Below the pieces are notes generated by a model. That model saw only the letters and a list, made by a program, of their open reading frames with translations. It had not been told where the DNA came from and searched no databases. Positions 17,281-24,236 of a stretch of 64,000 nt of DNA are shown here, piece by piece. Numbering within the stretch: position 1 is the first letter of the stretch; every line of letters begins with the position of its first letter. A program made the translations under genes and the position numbers. Origin of the DNA: JAWVFM01 sp963739355 (lineage in GTDB: Bacteria; Actinomycetota; Thermoleophilia; Solirubrobacterales; 70-9); NCBI GenBank assembly GCA_963739355.1, contig CAVUAD010000012.1:1-64000 (forward strand), written 5' to 3'.

Positions 17281-17360
17281 GGCACATCCGCGCACATCAG
17301 ACACATCCGCGCACATCCAGACACATCCGCGCACATCCAGACACATCCGCGCACATCCAA
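17281..17360. repeat. 20-bp tandem repeat (ACACATCCGCGCACATCCAG), four copies
   Basis: Four consecutive 20-base units occupy 17281-17360; the last three are nearly identical and the first is degenerate. Copy 1 of the element (13078-13118) has a shorter, irregular CACATCC run in the same place. A 20-bp period is not a multiple of three, and no ribosome site or start serves it, so it is not coding. Confidence 0.85.
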
Positions 17361-17398
17361 CCCCGCCTGAGGACGCCCATCCGTGCCTAACGCGTCAT

Positions 17399-17441
17399 CG
17401 CTTCACACACGAGAGGTCGCTGGTTCGAAACCAGCCGCGCC
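17399..17441 (+). repeat. 3' half of a tRNA-Val(CAC), copy 2
   Basis: It has the same TTCACAC loop, AGGTC variable loop and perfect T arm (GCTGG-TTCGAAA-CCAGC), followed by CGCGCC. The anticodon stem is mismatched and no 5' half exists. It follows the hairpin and tandem repeat exactly as in copy 1. The rest of the gap 17206-17492 holds nothing else recognisable. Confidence 0.7.
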
Positions 17442-17492
17442 GATCATCCCTATGGACGCCCGGACTGGTTCCTCAAATCGTTCGCCGCTCGC

Positions 17493-19457
17493 CTACCGTT
17501 GCGGCGGGCCGATGACAGGAGTCTTGACCGGCGCCGCGAGACCGATGAAGGCGACGATCTCGTGACCGCCCGGGTTCGTCTGATACGGCACCCGGAGCCA
17601 GTTGTTGGCCAGCCAGACGTTGCCGGATGGGTCCACGGCGACGCCGGTGTTCCGGACCAGGCCGTCGAACCCGTAGCCGCTGTCCGGGGCGATCGGATCG
17701 CCGGTGTCCGAACCCGGCGGACAGTGATTTGGCCGGGTCCCACAGAGGTTGCCGAGCGTACGCTTGGAGAAGTTCGCGACCCAGACGTTGTCGTTGCCGT
17801 CCACCGTGATTCCCCAGGGCATGATCGTGCCGCCGCCCGTGTAGGGCGATCCCTGAGACGGGACTCCGTTGTGGTTGAGCAGCGTCACCGAGCCGCTCCC
17901 CTGAAACGGGGGGAGAGGAGGCTCGCAGGGGAACAGCACCTTGCCCGAGTTGGCGACCCAGACGTTGCCCTTGCTGTCGGTCGCGAGGCCCATCGGTCGA
18001 TGAATGGCTGTCGAGACCGGCGAGTTGGCGGTCGGCGTGCCGTTGGGGTTGAGGATCGCGACGCGGCTGTTCTGGTTTCCGGCCACGAACGCCTGCCCAC
18101 GATCGTTGATCGCGATCCCGAACGGGCTCACGATCCCGAGGCCGCTCGAAACGATCGCCTTGGAGGGATCGCCCCCCGGATACTGGGTGACCGTGCCGTT
18201 GCCGCAGTTCGCGATCCAGATGTTGCCGTCGCGGTCGGAGACGGTCCCCTGGGGCTCATCGACGCTACCCGCGGTGTAACCGCCGCCGAAGGTGTCGGTT
18301 CTGGGCGGCGACAGCGGATGGCCGCTGGCCGTGAACTCCGAGACGCTGTTGCGCGGCGGCGGGTCGCTGCACCCCATCCCCTGGAAACCGTAGTTCCCCA
18401 CCCACACGTGGCCGTCGGGAGCCAGGCTGATGCCGAACCCGGCGCCGCTCAGACCGCCTCCCGTGAACGGCGAGCCGGGCGCGAAGCGCCCATTGGGCTT
18501 GAACTTGAACAGCTGGTTTGAGGCGCATTGCGGCACCTGCGGGTCGGCGCCGTAGATGTAGTTGTTGTTCACCCAGAGGTTCCCGCGCTTGTCGATCGCG
18601 AAGTTCCCGGGGCCGTCGAGGCTCGTCCCGTCGCCGTCGAAGCGCAGCGCGACCGTCCACCCGTCGGGGCGCTCGCCCTGGCCCAGCGCCGGTCCATACG
18701 GCGCCGGCCGCGAGGAGGCGAGCTTGAACAGCCCCTTGACGTTGTTGCCGGGGTTGCGAGCAATGTCGGCGATCGCCTGCAGAGTGCCGCTGGGCGCCGA
18801 CCCACCCGGTGGCGTGGCGAGCTCGAACAGATGCGAGCAGTGCCGGGACGAGCGAACGCACTGCGGCAGCATGTTCGACAGCGAGTTGAACGTCGCAACC
18901 GTCGAAGTCTCAGTGCCGTTCGGCGCATCCTTGAGCACCCGGCCGAGCGCCCCGGTTCGCGCCTGGGCGAGATCGGCTGCCATCGCAGCTGCGTTTTGAA
19001 GCCCAGGCCGGCTGCCGGCGATTTTCCTGGGGCCCTGGATGAACTGGGCGAGCGAATATCCGGCCGCGACCGTCGTATGCTCGTTGAGCTTGACGTGGCG
19101 CGGGAACCGGGGCGTGCCGAGCACCGCCGCGAGCCTTACGGCCGATCCGCTCCCCGCAATCAGGTACAGCGTCGCCCTCGAGCGCCGAGGCGCGCGGTAG
19201 CGAAGCGTGAATTTGCCGTTGCCACGACTGCGTGTCCTGGCGAGTTGCGTCGGGCTTGAGTTCGCCTGCCCGGCGCGGTACAGCGTGACCGGGAGCGATC
19301 CGAGCGTCTCGTGACCGCTGGCGACCCGGCCGCTGACTTTCGCCGCAGCGGCTCGCTCTGCGCCGGCAGGCGAAACGAGCGCCAGCACCGCCAGGATGCC
19401 GAGCGCGAGCGCCCTGAGCGCTGACGACCCGGTTCCCTGCGTCGCTGGATTCCTCAT
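17493..19457 (-). CDS. Secreted NHL/Vgb-type beta-propeller protein
   Basis: The N-terminus has a signal peptide (ALALGILAVLALVSPAGAE). A carboxypeptidase-regulatory-like segment follows (KVSGRVASGHETLGSLPVTL). The C-terminal two thirds contains at least six propeller strands of the form GNLWVNN, GHVWVGN, GNIWIAN, GNVWVAN, DNVWVAN and GNVWLAN, typical of NHL or virginiamycin B lyase-like blades. Proteins of this type are extracytoplasmic and bind or cleave unknown ligands. I chose ATG 19457 because it places the signal peptide at the N-terminus; TTG 19484 is an alternative. Confidence 0.8.
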   Translation of the reverse strand: MRNPATQGTGSSALRALALGILAVLALVSPAGAERAAAAKVSGRVASGHETLGSLPVTLYRAGQANSSPTQLARTRSRGNGKFTLRYRAPRRSRATLYLIAGSGSAVRLAAVLGTPRFPRHVKLNEHTTVAAGYSLAQFIQGPRKIAGSRPGLQNAAAMAADLAQARTGALGRVLKDAPNGTETSTVATFNSLSNMLPQCVRSSRHCSHLFELATPPGGSAPSGTLQAIADIARNPGNNVKGLFKLASSRPAPYGPALGQGERPDGWTVALRFDGDGTSLDGPGNFAIDKRGNLWVNNNYIYGADPQVPQCASNQLFKFKPNGRFAPGSPFTGGGLSGAGFGISLAPDGHVWVGNYGFQGMGCSDPPPRNSVSEFTASGHPLSPPRTDTFGGGYTAGSVDEPQGTVSDRDGNIWIANCGNGTVTQYPGGDPSKAIVSSGLGIVSPFGIAINDRGQAFVAGNQNSRVAILNPNGTPTANSPVSTAIHRPMGLATDSKGNVWVANSGKVLFPCEPPLPPFQGSGSVTLLNHNGVPSQGSPYTGGGTIMPWGITVDGNDNVWVANFSKRTLGNLCGTRPNHCPPGSDTGDPIAPDSGYGFDGLVRNTGVAVDPSGNVWLANNWLRVPYQTNPGGHEIVAFIGLAAPVKTPVIGPPQR

Positions 19458-19828
19458 CCCGGTCGATCTTTTCACGGATTCCAACCTGCCCGCTGCGTCG
19501 CCCGGGACTCTACCCGGCCGTCCGAAAATCTCGATGCCAAGTTCGACGCCGCGAAGGCGAAGGACTCATACGGCCGCTCACTCCATCGCCAGCACCAGGA
19601 GCTCGGCCTGCGCCACGTGGAGGAGTTCGGCTGCGAGTTCCCGGAAGGCCTGAGGCCGCCGCGATGCCACGGCACGGAGGCTGAGCGCCATGAGGAACTC
19701 TCGTGGAACGCCGATGCCACCCATCCACACACAACGCCGCCGCCGCCAGGCCACCGAGTACCCGCGAGCGAGCAGGCATTCTCTGGCTCTGGTGAGTCGG
19801 ACGAGGCAGCGGCTGCGTGGCTGGCTCT
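19458..19828. other. Gap without a recognisable gene
   Basis: No protein of known family is visible on either strand. A short minus-strand reading ending near 19,578 (PQAFRELAAELLHVAQAELL) has a natural-looking helix pattern and may be a gene remnant, but it has no clear start. Confidence 0.4.
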
Positions 19829-19872
19829 CGCTTCACACGCGAGAGGTCGCTGGTTCGAAACCAGCCGCGCCC
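19829..19872 (+). repeat. 3' half of a tRNA-Val(CAC), copy 3, with intact anticodon arm
   Basis: Here the anticodon stem is perfect if extended to 19826 (CTCGC-TTCACAC-GCGAG), the T arm is perfect (GCTGG-TTCGAAA-CCAGC) and the acceptor strand CGCGCCC is complete. A possible 5' acceptor (GGCTGCG at 19811) pairs at six of seven positions, but only nine bases separate it from the anticodon stem, so the D arm is missing. It is a tRNA-like remnant. No hairpin or tandem repeat precedes it. Confidence 0.65.
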
Positions 19873-19928
19873 GACCACCCCCGTTCGAGCTCTGACAGTG
19901 CTGGTTTCTTTGGCACTGCCTTCGTTTC

Positions 19929-19934
19929 TAGGGT
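19929..19934 (+). promoter_or_regulatory. TAGGGT -10 box of the broken ABC transporter gene
   Basis: TAGGGT is followed by six bases and GTG 19941, the leaderless arrangement used elsewhere in the window. The promoter has outlived its gene. Confidence 0.5.
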
Positions 19935-19940
19935 GGGCTC

Positions 19941-20100
19941 GTGGATTCCACGAGAGCCATTGAGGCGATCGGCCTGACCAAGGCCTTCGGGGAGACCGAA
20001 GCTGCCGCCGGGGTCGACCTTTCGGTTCCAACTGGCCTGGGTATTGGTCGCGAGTGCGGTTCTCACCGCCGTCTTCGGATCGCAGACCATGCGCCTCTAG
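19941..20100 (+). pseudogene. Fused ends of a deleted ABC transporter operon
   Basis: GTG 19941 opens AIEAIGLTKAFGETEAAAGV DLSVPTG, the first 33 residues or so of an ABC-2 type (drug or lipid exporter) ATPase, up to just before where Walker A should come. The reading then switches frame near 20,025 to FQLAWVLVASAVLTAVFGSQ TMRL and a stop at 20098-20100, which resembles the end of an ABC-2 permease. The nucleotide-binding core and most of the permease are gone. A single deletion joining the start of the first gene to the end of the second explains this. Confidence 0.5.
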
Positions 20101-20182
20101 AAGGTCCACCGATGAGATGGTGATCGCGCCGAGCGAGGCCCGCGCGGGGCGCACCCAGCCTTGCGGCGTGCGGCCAACGACG

Positions 20183-21262
20183 ATGCGAGCGCTGAGCCTC
20201 CTGGCGACGGGCGCCGTGGCGGTAGCCGCGCTCACCGGCTGCGGTCAGGGCTCGCAGGCGGCGGGTGAGGCCAGCCGTGCAGCCGCTCGCGCCAGCAACC
20301 GCCCCGCACCAGATTTCACGCTCACCAACCAATTCGGGCAGCGGACCTCGCTTGACCAGTACCGCGGCAAGGCAGTCCTCCTGGCCTTCGTCGATTCGAA
20401 GTGCACGACCCTCTGCCCGCTGACGACGGCGAGCATGCTCGATGCCGTTCACGAGCTGGGATCAGCTCGAAAGCGGGTGAAGCTCCTTGGTGTCGATGCA
20501 AACCCCGAGGCAATACGTGTCGCTGACGTCCGCGACTACTCGGCAGCACACGGGATGCTCTACCGCTGGTCGTTTCTGACCGGCACGCCAGCCGAGCTCG
20601 CGCGGGTCTGGAAGTCCTACGGCGTCGCCGTCAAGACCGTTCACGGGCAGGTAGGTCACGATGCCATCATCTACGTCGTCGACCCTCAGGGCCGCGAACG
20701 CTCGGCATTCGGAACCACAATGGCGTACGCGACGGTGAGAACGCAGGCCGGCGCGATGGCGCTGGCCCTCGGTCGGGCGCTCGGCCTCGGCTCCCTCCCC
20801 GAGAAGAACCCGCGTCCACCACCCGACCTGATCCCAGATCATCCCGCCCGCTTTCCGGTCGAGGCGGGACAGGGAGTCGGCGGCGAGGTGCGGCTTGGGC
20901 CCGAACACCCGCACCTCCTCGTCTTCGTGGCCAGCTGGCTGCGTCAGACGTCGAATCTGCGTCGGCGTCTCGCGGCGCTCGACCGATACGCACGATTGGC
21001 TCGACGCCGGGGATGGCCGAGCCCGGTGGCCGTCGATCTCGCAAGTGTCGAGCGATCGCCGCGAACGCTCCCGCGGTGGCTCGCTCGACAGCGTCTCTCG
21101 CTCGATTACCCGATCATCTCCGACCGCTCCGGCGCCCTTGCGGACGGGTACCGGGTGCGCGACGCCCCGTGGATCGAGCTCACCTCCGCACGCGGTCGGA
21201 TCGTCTCGCACCACGACGGTTGGGTCCGGATTCGAGCCCTGCAGCGAGCCGTCTCCAACTAG
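20183..21262 (+). CDS. SCO1/SenC-type lipoprotein with a second thioredoxin-like domain
   Basis: The signal ends in the lipobox LTGC with lipidation Cys20, so the protein is attached to the outer face of the membrane. Domain one (residues about 40-200) has the SCO copper site: CTTLC (C74, C78) and H159 in VGHDAIIYV. SCO proteins deliver copper to cytochrome oxidase or act as thiol reductases. Domain two (about 235-355) looks thioredoxin-like (HPHLLVFVASWLRQTSNLRR) but has no cysteine pair, so it is probably structural. ATG 20183 is chosen because it gives the lipoprotein signal. The gene converges on the Crp/Fnr gene with a four-base overlap. Confidence 0.8.
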   Translation: MRALSLLATGAVAVAALTGCGQGSQAAGEASRAAARASNRPAPDFTLTNQFGQRTSLDQYRGKAVLLAFVDSKCTTLCPLTTASMLDAVHELGSARKRVKLLGVDANPEAIRVADVRDYSAAHGMLYRWSFLTGTPAELARVWKSYGVAVKTVHGQVGHDAIIYVVDPQGRERSAFGTTMAYATVRTQAGAMALALGRALGLGSLPEKNPRPPPDLIPDHPARFPVEAGQGVGGEVRLGPEHPHLLVFVASWLRQTSNLRRRLAALDRYARLARRRGWPSPVAVDLASVERSPRTLPRWLARQRLSLDYPIISDRSGALADGYRVRDAPWIELTSARGRIVSHHDGWVRIRALQRAVSN

Positions 21263-22050
21263 GGCGCATCCGCCAGCTCGCGGTACTGCCCTGGTGGGTT
21301 CCCGCGCAGAACCCATGCACCGTCCTCTCGGAAGAGCATCCCGCGATCGCGGAGGCTGAGCAGCGCCTTGGTCACCGAGGGGCGGCGGGCGGCGGTCAGC
21401 TCGCTCAGAAGCGCGTGCGTGAGCGGGATCTCGACGACCACGGAATCTCCGCGAACGCGGCCGAAGCGATCCGCCAGGTGCCAGAAGAGCATGTGGAGCC
21501 TGGTCTCGACCCGGCGCTCGCTGACGATGGCGATCAGCAGGGCCAGGTAACGCGACCTCAGCAACGCCCTGCCGGTCAGCGCGGCAGCGATCTCCGGGAA
21601 AGGCGCGGCGCGACGGCTGAACTCCTCGTCCAGCACAGCTACTCGCGCCTGCCTGATCACGTTCCAGCTCGTGGCTCTCGGGACGCTCGCCCAGTCGGTG
21701 ATCCGCTCCCAGGGCCGCAGGAGGTCTCCGCGACCGACGAGCTCGGCGCCGTAGTGCTTGCTGCTCCCGACTCGCCTGCAGAGAACGCCCGAAAGGACGA
21801 GCAAGCCGAATCCACGTTCGGATGCAGGCTCGGATTCTGGCTCCCAGACTCCCGGAAGAAGCGCTTGAACGCGAGCCTGGCAGGCGCGCTCGGCGAGAAT
21901 CGCCCTCGATGGCTCGAGCCTGGCCCCGAGGTCCGGGTCTTCGACAAGCAGCCGGACGGTCGACGTCGTCGGAACCGTGGAAGTTCTCTCTTGAAGCTCG
22001 ATCGAATTCAAGTCGTCGCCGATGATCCCCGTCGCTGAACAGGCGAGCAT
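21259..22050 (-). CDS. Crp/Fnr-family transcription regulator
   Basis: The N-terminal half is a cNMP-like sensor domain (GFGLLVLSGVLCRRVG, AELVGRGDLLRPWE). The C-terminal half is a winged helix with VEIPLTHALLSELTAARRPS and VTKALLSLRDRGMLF, the DNA-recognition region of this family. No Fnr-type N-terminal cysteine cluster is seen, so it is not an iron-sulfur sensor. It is divergent from the CLC channel gene across about 110 bases, which makes that gene a likely target. The start is set at ATG 22050; a shorter protein beginning near VRLLVEDPDLG is possible. Confidence 0.82.
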   Translation of the reverse strand: MLACSATGIIGDDLNSIELQERTSTVPTTSTVRLLVEDPDLGARLEPSRAILAERACQARVQALLPGVWEPESEPASERGFGLLVLSGVLCRRVGSSKHYGAELVGRGDLLRPWERITDWASVPRATSWNVIRQARVAVLDEEFSRRAAPFPEIAAALTGRALLRSRYLALLIAIVSERRVETRLHMLFWHLADRFGRVRGDSVVVEIPLTHALLSELTAARRPSVTKALLSLRDRGMLFREDGAWVLRGNPPGQYRELADAP

Positions 22051-22147
22051 TCCCGTAATCGTGGCGCCCCGAACGGTAGTCCACGAGGGATTGTCAGAGC
22101 CCTTACATACGAGCCGCGCGAACCGCAGCGCCGGCTCGCATCGGCCC

Positions 22148-22153
22148 TACGTT
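22148..22153 (+). promoter_or_regulatory. TACGTT -10 box of the CLC gene
   Basis: TACGTT is followed by six bases and ATG 22160. The 22051-22159 interval also serves the divergent Crp/Fnr gene, so an operator is likely here. Confidence 0.5.
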
Positions 22154-22159
22154 TTGCCG

Positions 22160-23695
22160 ATGAGCCGCGATCGCGACCAGCATTCGGATGCGGTTCAGAA
22201 AATGAGCATGGCGGGGGTGCGGGTGCGAGCCCAGGCTCTCCGCACCCACCCGGTCTGGAGCCTGGTCGCTTCCGGTCGTGGTCTCATCGCGCTCTCCTTG
22301 GTGATCGGGGTAGGCGCCGGGCTCGGAGCGATTGTCTTTCGAGCCCTCATCGTCGCCGGCACCGAGGTCTTCACGGGCCACCACGACTTCAGCGCGGCCG
22401 GCTACGCAGCCAACCCACATGTCCCCTGGCTCGGGATCGCCTTCGTGGTCGTGGCACCGATCATCGGTGGGCTCCTCTACGGGCCTCTGGTGGCCAAGTT
22501 GGCGCCAGAGGCCCGCGGCCACGGGGTCCCGGAGGTGATGCTGGCCGTCGCCGGCAACGAGGGACGCATCCGAGCTCGGGTGCCGTTCGTGAAAAGCGTC
22601 GCATCAGCAGTCTGCATCGCTTCCGGCGGCTCGGTCGGACGCGAGGGACCGATCACGCAAATCGGCTCGGCCATCGGCTCAATCGCCGGACAGCTGACCG
22701 ACGTCTCGCCGCAGACGCGTCGGCTCCTGGTTGCGTGCGGCGCGGCCGCTGGCATCTCAGCCACCTTCAACGCCCCAATCGCCGGGGTGTTCTTCGCCCT
22801 CGAGCTTATCCTTCGCGACTTTCAGGCCCGGGCCTTCGGGATCGTCGTTCTGAGCTCGGTCACGGCGACAGCGGTCGGGAGGATCGCCTTCGGCGACAAC
22901 GCCTTCCTCACCCTGCCGCATTTCCACGTCGTCTCTGGGCTCGAGTATCCGCTTTACGCAGCATTGGGGATCGCCGCTGCATTCGTCGCGATCACCTTCG
23001 TCGGCGTCCTCTATCGCTTTGAGGACTTCGCCGATCGAGTCTGGCGAGGCCCGGAGTCGCTTCGTCCCGCTGTGGGGGGTCTGGCGCTGGGCATGCTGCT
23101 CCTGGCTCTCCCCCAGATGTACGGGGTCGGATACCCGGTAATGCAGAACTCGATCGGCGGCCACTACGTCGTCGGCCTGCTGCTGCTCTTCATGGCAGGA
23201 AAGGTGATCGCGACCAGCTTGACGATGGCGATCGGAGGCTCTGGGGGCGTCTTCGCCCCGGCGCTGTTCATCGGGGCCACCCTCGGCACCGCCTTCGGCA
23301 TCGGCGCCCACGACCTTCTCCCGTCGCTCACCGCTCCGCCCGGCGCCTACGGCCTCGTCGGCATGGGAGCCGTGTTCGCCGCCGCCGCGGGAGCGCCGAT
23401 CACCGCGGTGATCATCGTCTTCGAGCTCACCGGCGATTACTCGGTGATCTTGCCCCTCATGGTCGCCGTAGTAGTGGCCGAAGGCCTCGGGCGACTGCTG
23501 AGCCCCTCGACGGTCTACACCCGGAAGCTCCTCCGCCGCGGCATCGACATAGACAGGGTCGCCGGCCCCCTGGTTTCCCCAGCGCCGGAGCTCGCGGAGG
23601 CGGTCGAGGCCCGGGTAGGCACCGTCTCCAGAGGCGGCAACGGCACCAACGGAGCCGAGGCAATTGGCCCTGCTCGCAGCGGAGCCCAGAGATAG
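22160..23695 (+). CDS. CLC-family chloride channel or chloride/proton antiporter
   Basis: The protein has 511 residues and ten or more membrane segments. Signature motifs are present: GHGVPE (120-125, replacing GSGIP), GSVGREGP with gating Glu162 (157-164), GGSGGVFAP, and FFALEL with Glu215 at the position of the internal proton-pathway Glu. The presence of both glutamates favours an exchanger. The His in place of the GSGIP serine is common in one bacterial CLC branch and may alter anion selectivity. No C-terminal CBS domain is present. ATG 22160 fits the leaderless promoter; earlier in-frame starts would run into the divergent gene. Confidence 0.9.
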   Translation: MSRDRDQHSDAVQKMSMAGVRVRAQALRTHPVWSLVASGRGLIALSLVIGVGAGLGAIVFRALIVAGTEVFTGHHDFSAAGYAANPHVPWLGIAFVVVAPIIGGLLYGPLVAKLAPEARGHGVPEVMLAVAGNEGRIRARVPFVKSVASAVCIASGGSVGREGPITQIGSAIGSIAGQLTDVSPQTRRLLVACGAAAGISATFNAPIAGVFFALELILRDFQARAFGIVVLSSVTATAVGRIAFGDNAFLTLPHFHVVSGLEYPLYAALGIAAAFVAITFVGVLYRFEDFADRVWRGPESLRPAVGGLALGMLLLALPQMYGVGYPVMQNSIGGHYVVGLLLLFMAGKVIATSLTMAIGGSGGVFAPALFIGATLGTAFGIGAHDLLPSLTAPPGAYGLVGMGAVFAAAAGAPITAVIIVFELTGDYSVILPLMVAVVVAEGLGRLLSPSTVYTRKLLRRGIDIDRVAGPLVSPAPELAEAVEARVGTVSRGGNGTNGAEAIGPARSGAQR

Positions 23696-23779
23696 AGGGA
23701 CCGAGCGCTTCCTCCGGGTGGTGTCACAGCTCGGACCGGGGGCGTTGGCAATCGCAGGCCACGGGGTTACACCTCGTCA

Positions 23780-23986
23780 ATGACTCACGAGACAGTTGGA
23801 GCTCTGGGGGCCGTTCTCTTGATCGGAGGAGGTTGCGGCGCCGTCGTCTGCTTCACCCTAGCTCGCATCTGCGGAGAAGCGGGAATCTCGCCACGGATCT
23901 GGCTGGTGGGCGCAGTTGCCTCGGCCGCGCTCGTGGCCCTTGCAGTAGCTGACGTCGTCTTCACGTCAACCGTGTTGAAAACCTGA
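23780..23986 (+). CDS. Small membrane protein with two transmembrane segments
   Basis: The 68-residue protein has two hydrophobic stretches (GALGAVLLIGGGCGAVVCFT and WLVGAVASAALVALAVADVV) and a short polar loop. No family is recognised. It lies between the CLC gene and another small membrane reading and may form a unit with it. Composition is that of a real membrane protein and not of an antisense reading. Confidence 0.5.
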   Translation: MTHETVGALGAVLLIGGGCGAVVCFTLARICGEAGISPRIWLVGAVASAALVALAVADVVFTSTVLKT

Positions 23987-23990
23987 GCCT

Positions 23991-24209
23991 GTGCCGCTCG
24001 CAGTGGTATCGGGATCGGCCGCGGTGGCTGTGGTGCTCTACGCAATCTTCAGCCACCAGCCGATTGCGTCCGGGGCGTACATGATCGGCGTGGGCCTTGG
24101 GCTCCTCGCGATCGCCTCGGCGGCCACACGCGCCAATCGGAGTCCATCGGATCCTTCTCTCCCGCCCCGCCGTAGCAGGGAGGCCTCGAATGGCCTCAAG
24201 CACCGATAG
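23991..24209 (+). CDS. Small membrane protein, possibly paired with the preceding gene
   Basis: The 72-residue reading opens with GTG four bases after the previous stop. It has two hydrophobic segments (LAVVSGSAAVAVVLYAIFS and AYMIGVGLGLLAIASAAT) and a basic tail. No family is recognised. Tight spacing with the gene before it argues for a two-gene unit, but neither has a strong ribosome site. Confidence 0.4.
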   Translation: MPLAVVSGSAAVAVVLYAIFSHQPIASGAYMIGVGLGLLAIASAATRANRSPSDPSLPPRRSREASNGLKHR

Positions 24210-24236
24210 GTGTCCTCGGGCGCGGCGGATGTGCGC

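Noticed and set aside
17281..17360. A CRISPR array at the 20-bp repeats
   Set aside because: The units are head to tail with no spacers, no leader and no cas genes.
16851..17360. A cysteine- and methionine-rich protein on the minus strand through the tandem repeat
   Set aside because: Its unusual composition comes only from translating the CACATCC repeats and the antisense of the DUF1275 gene; there is no ribosome site.
13158..19872. An active integrative element
   Set aside because: No integrase, excisionase, relaxase or replication gene is present between the tRNA-derived repeats, so only remnants can be claimed.
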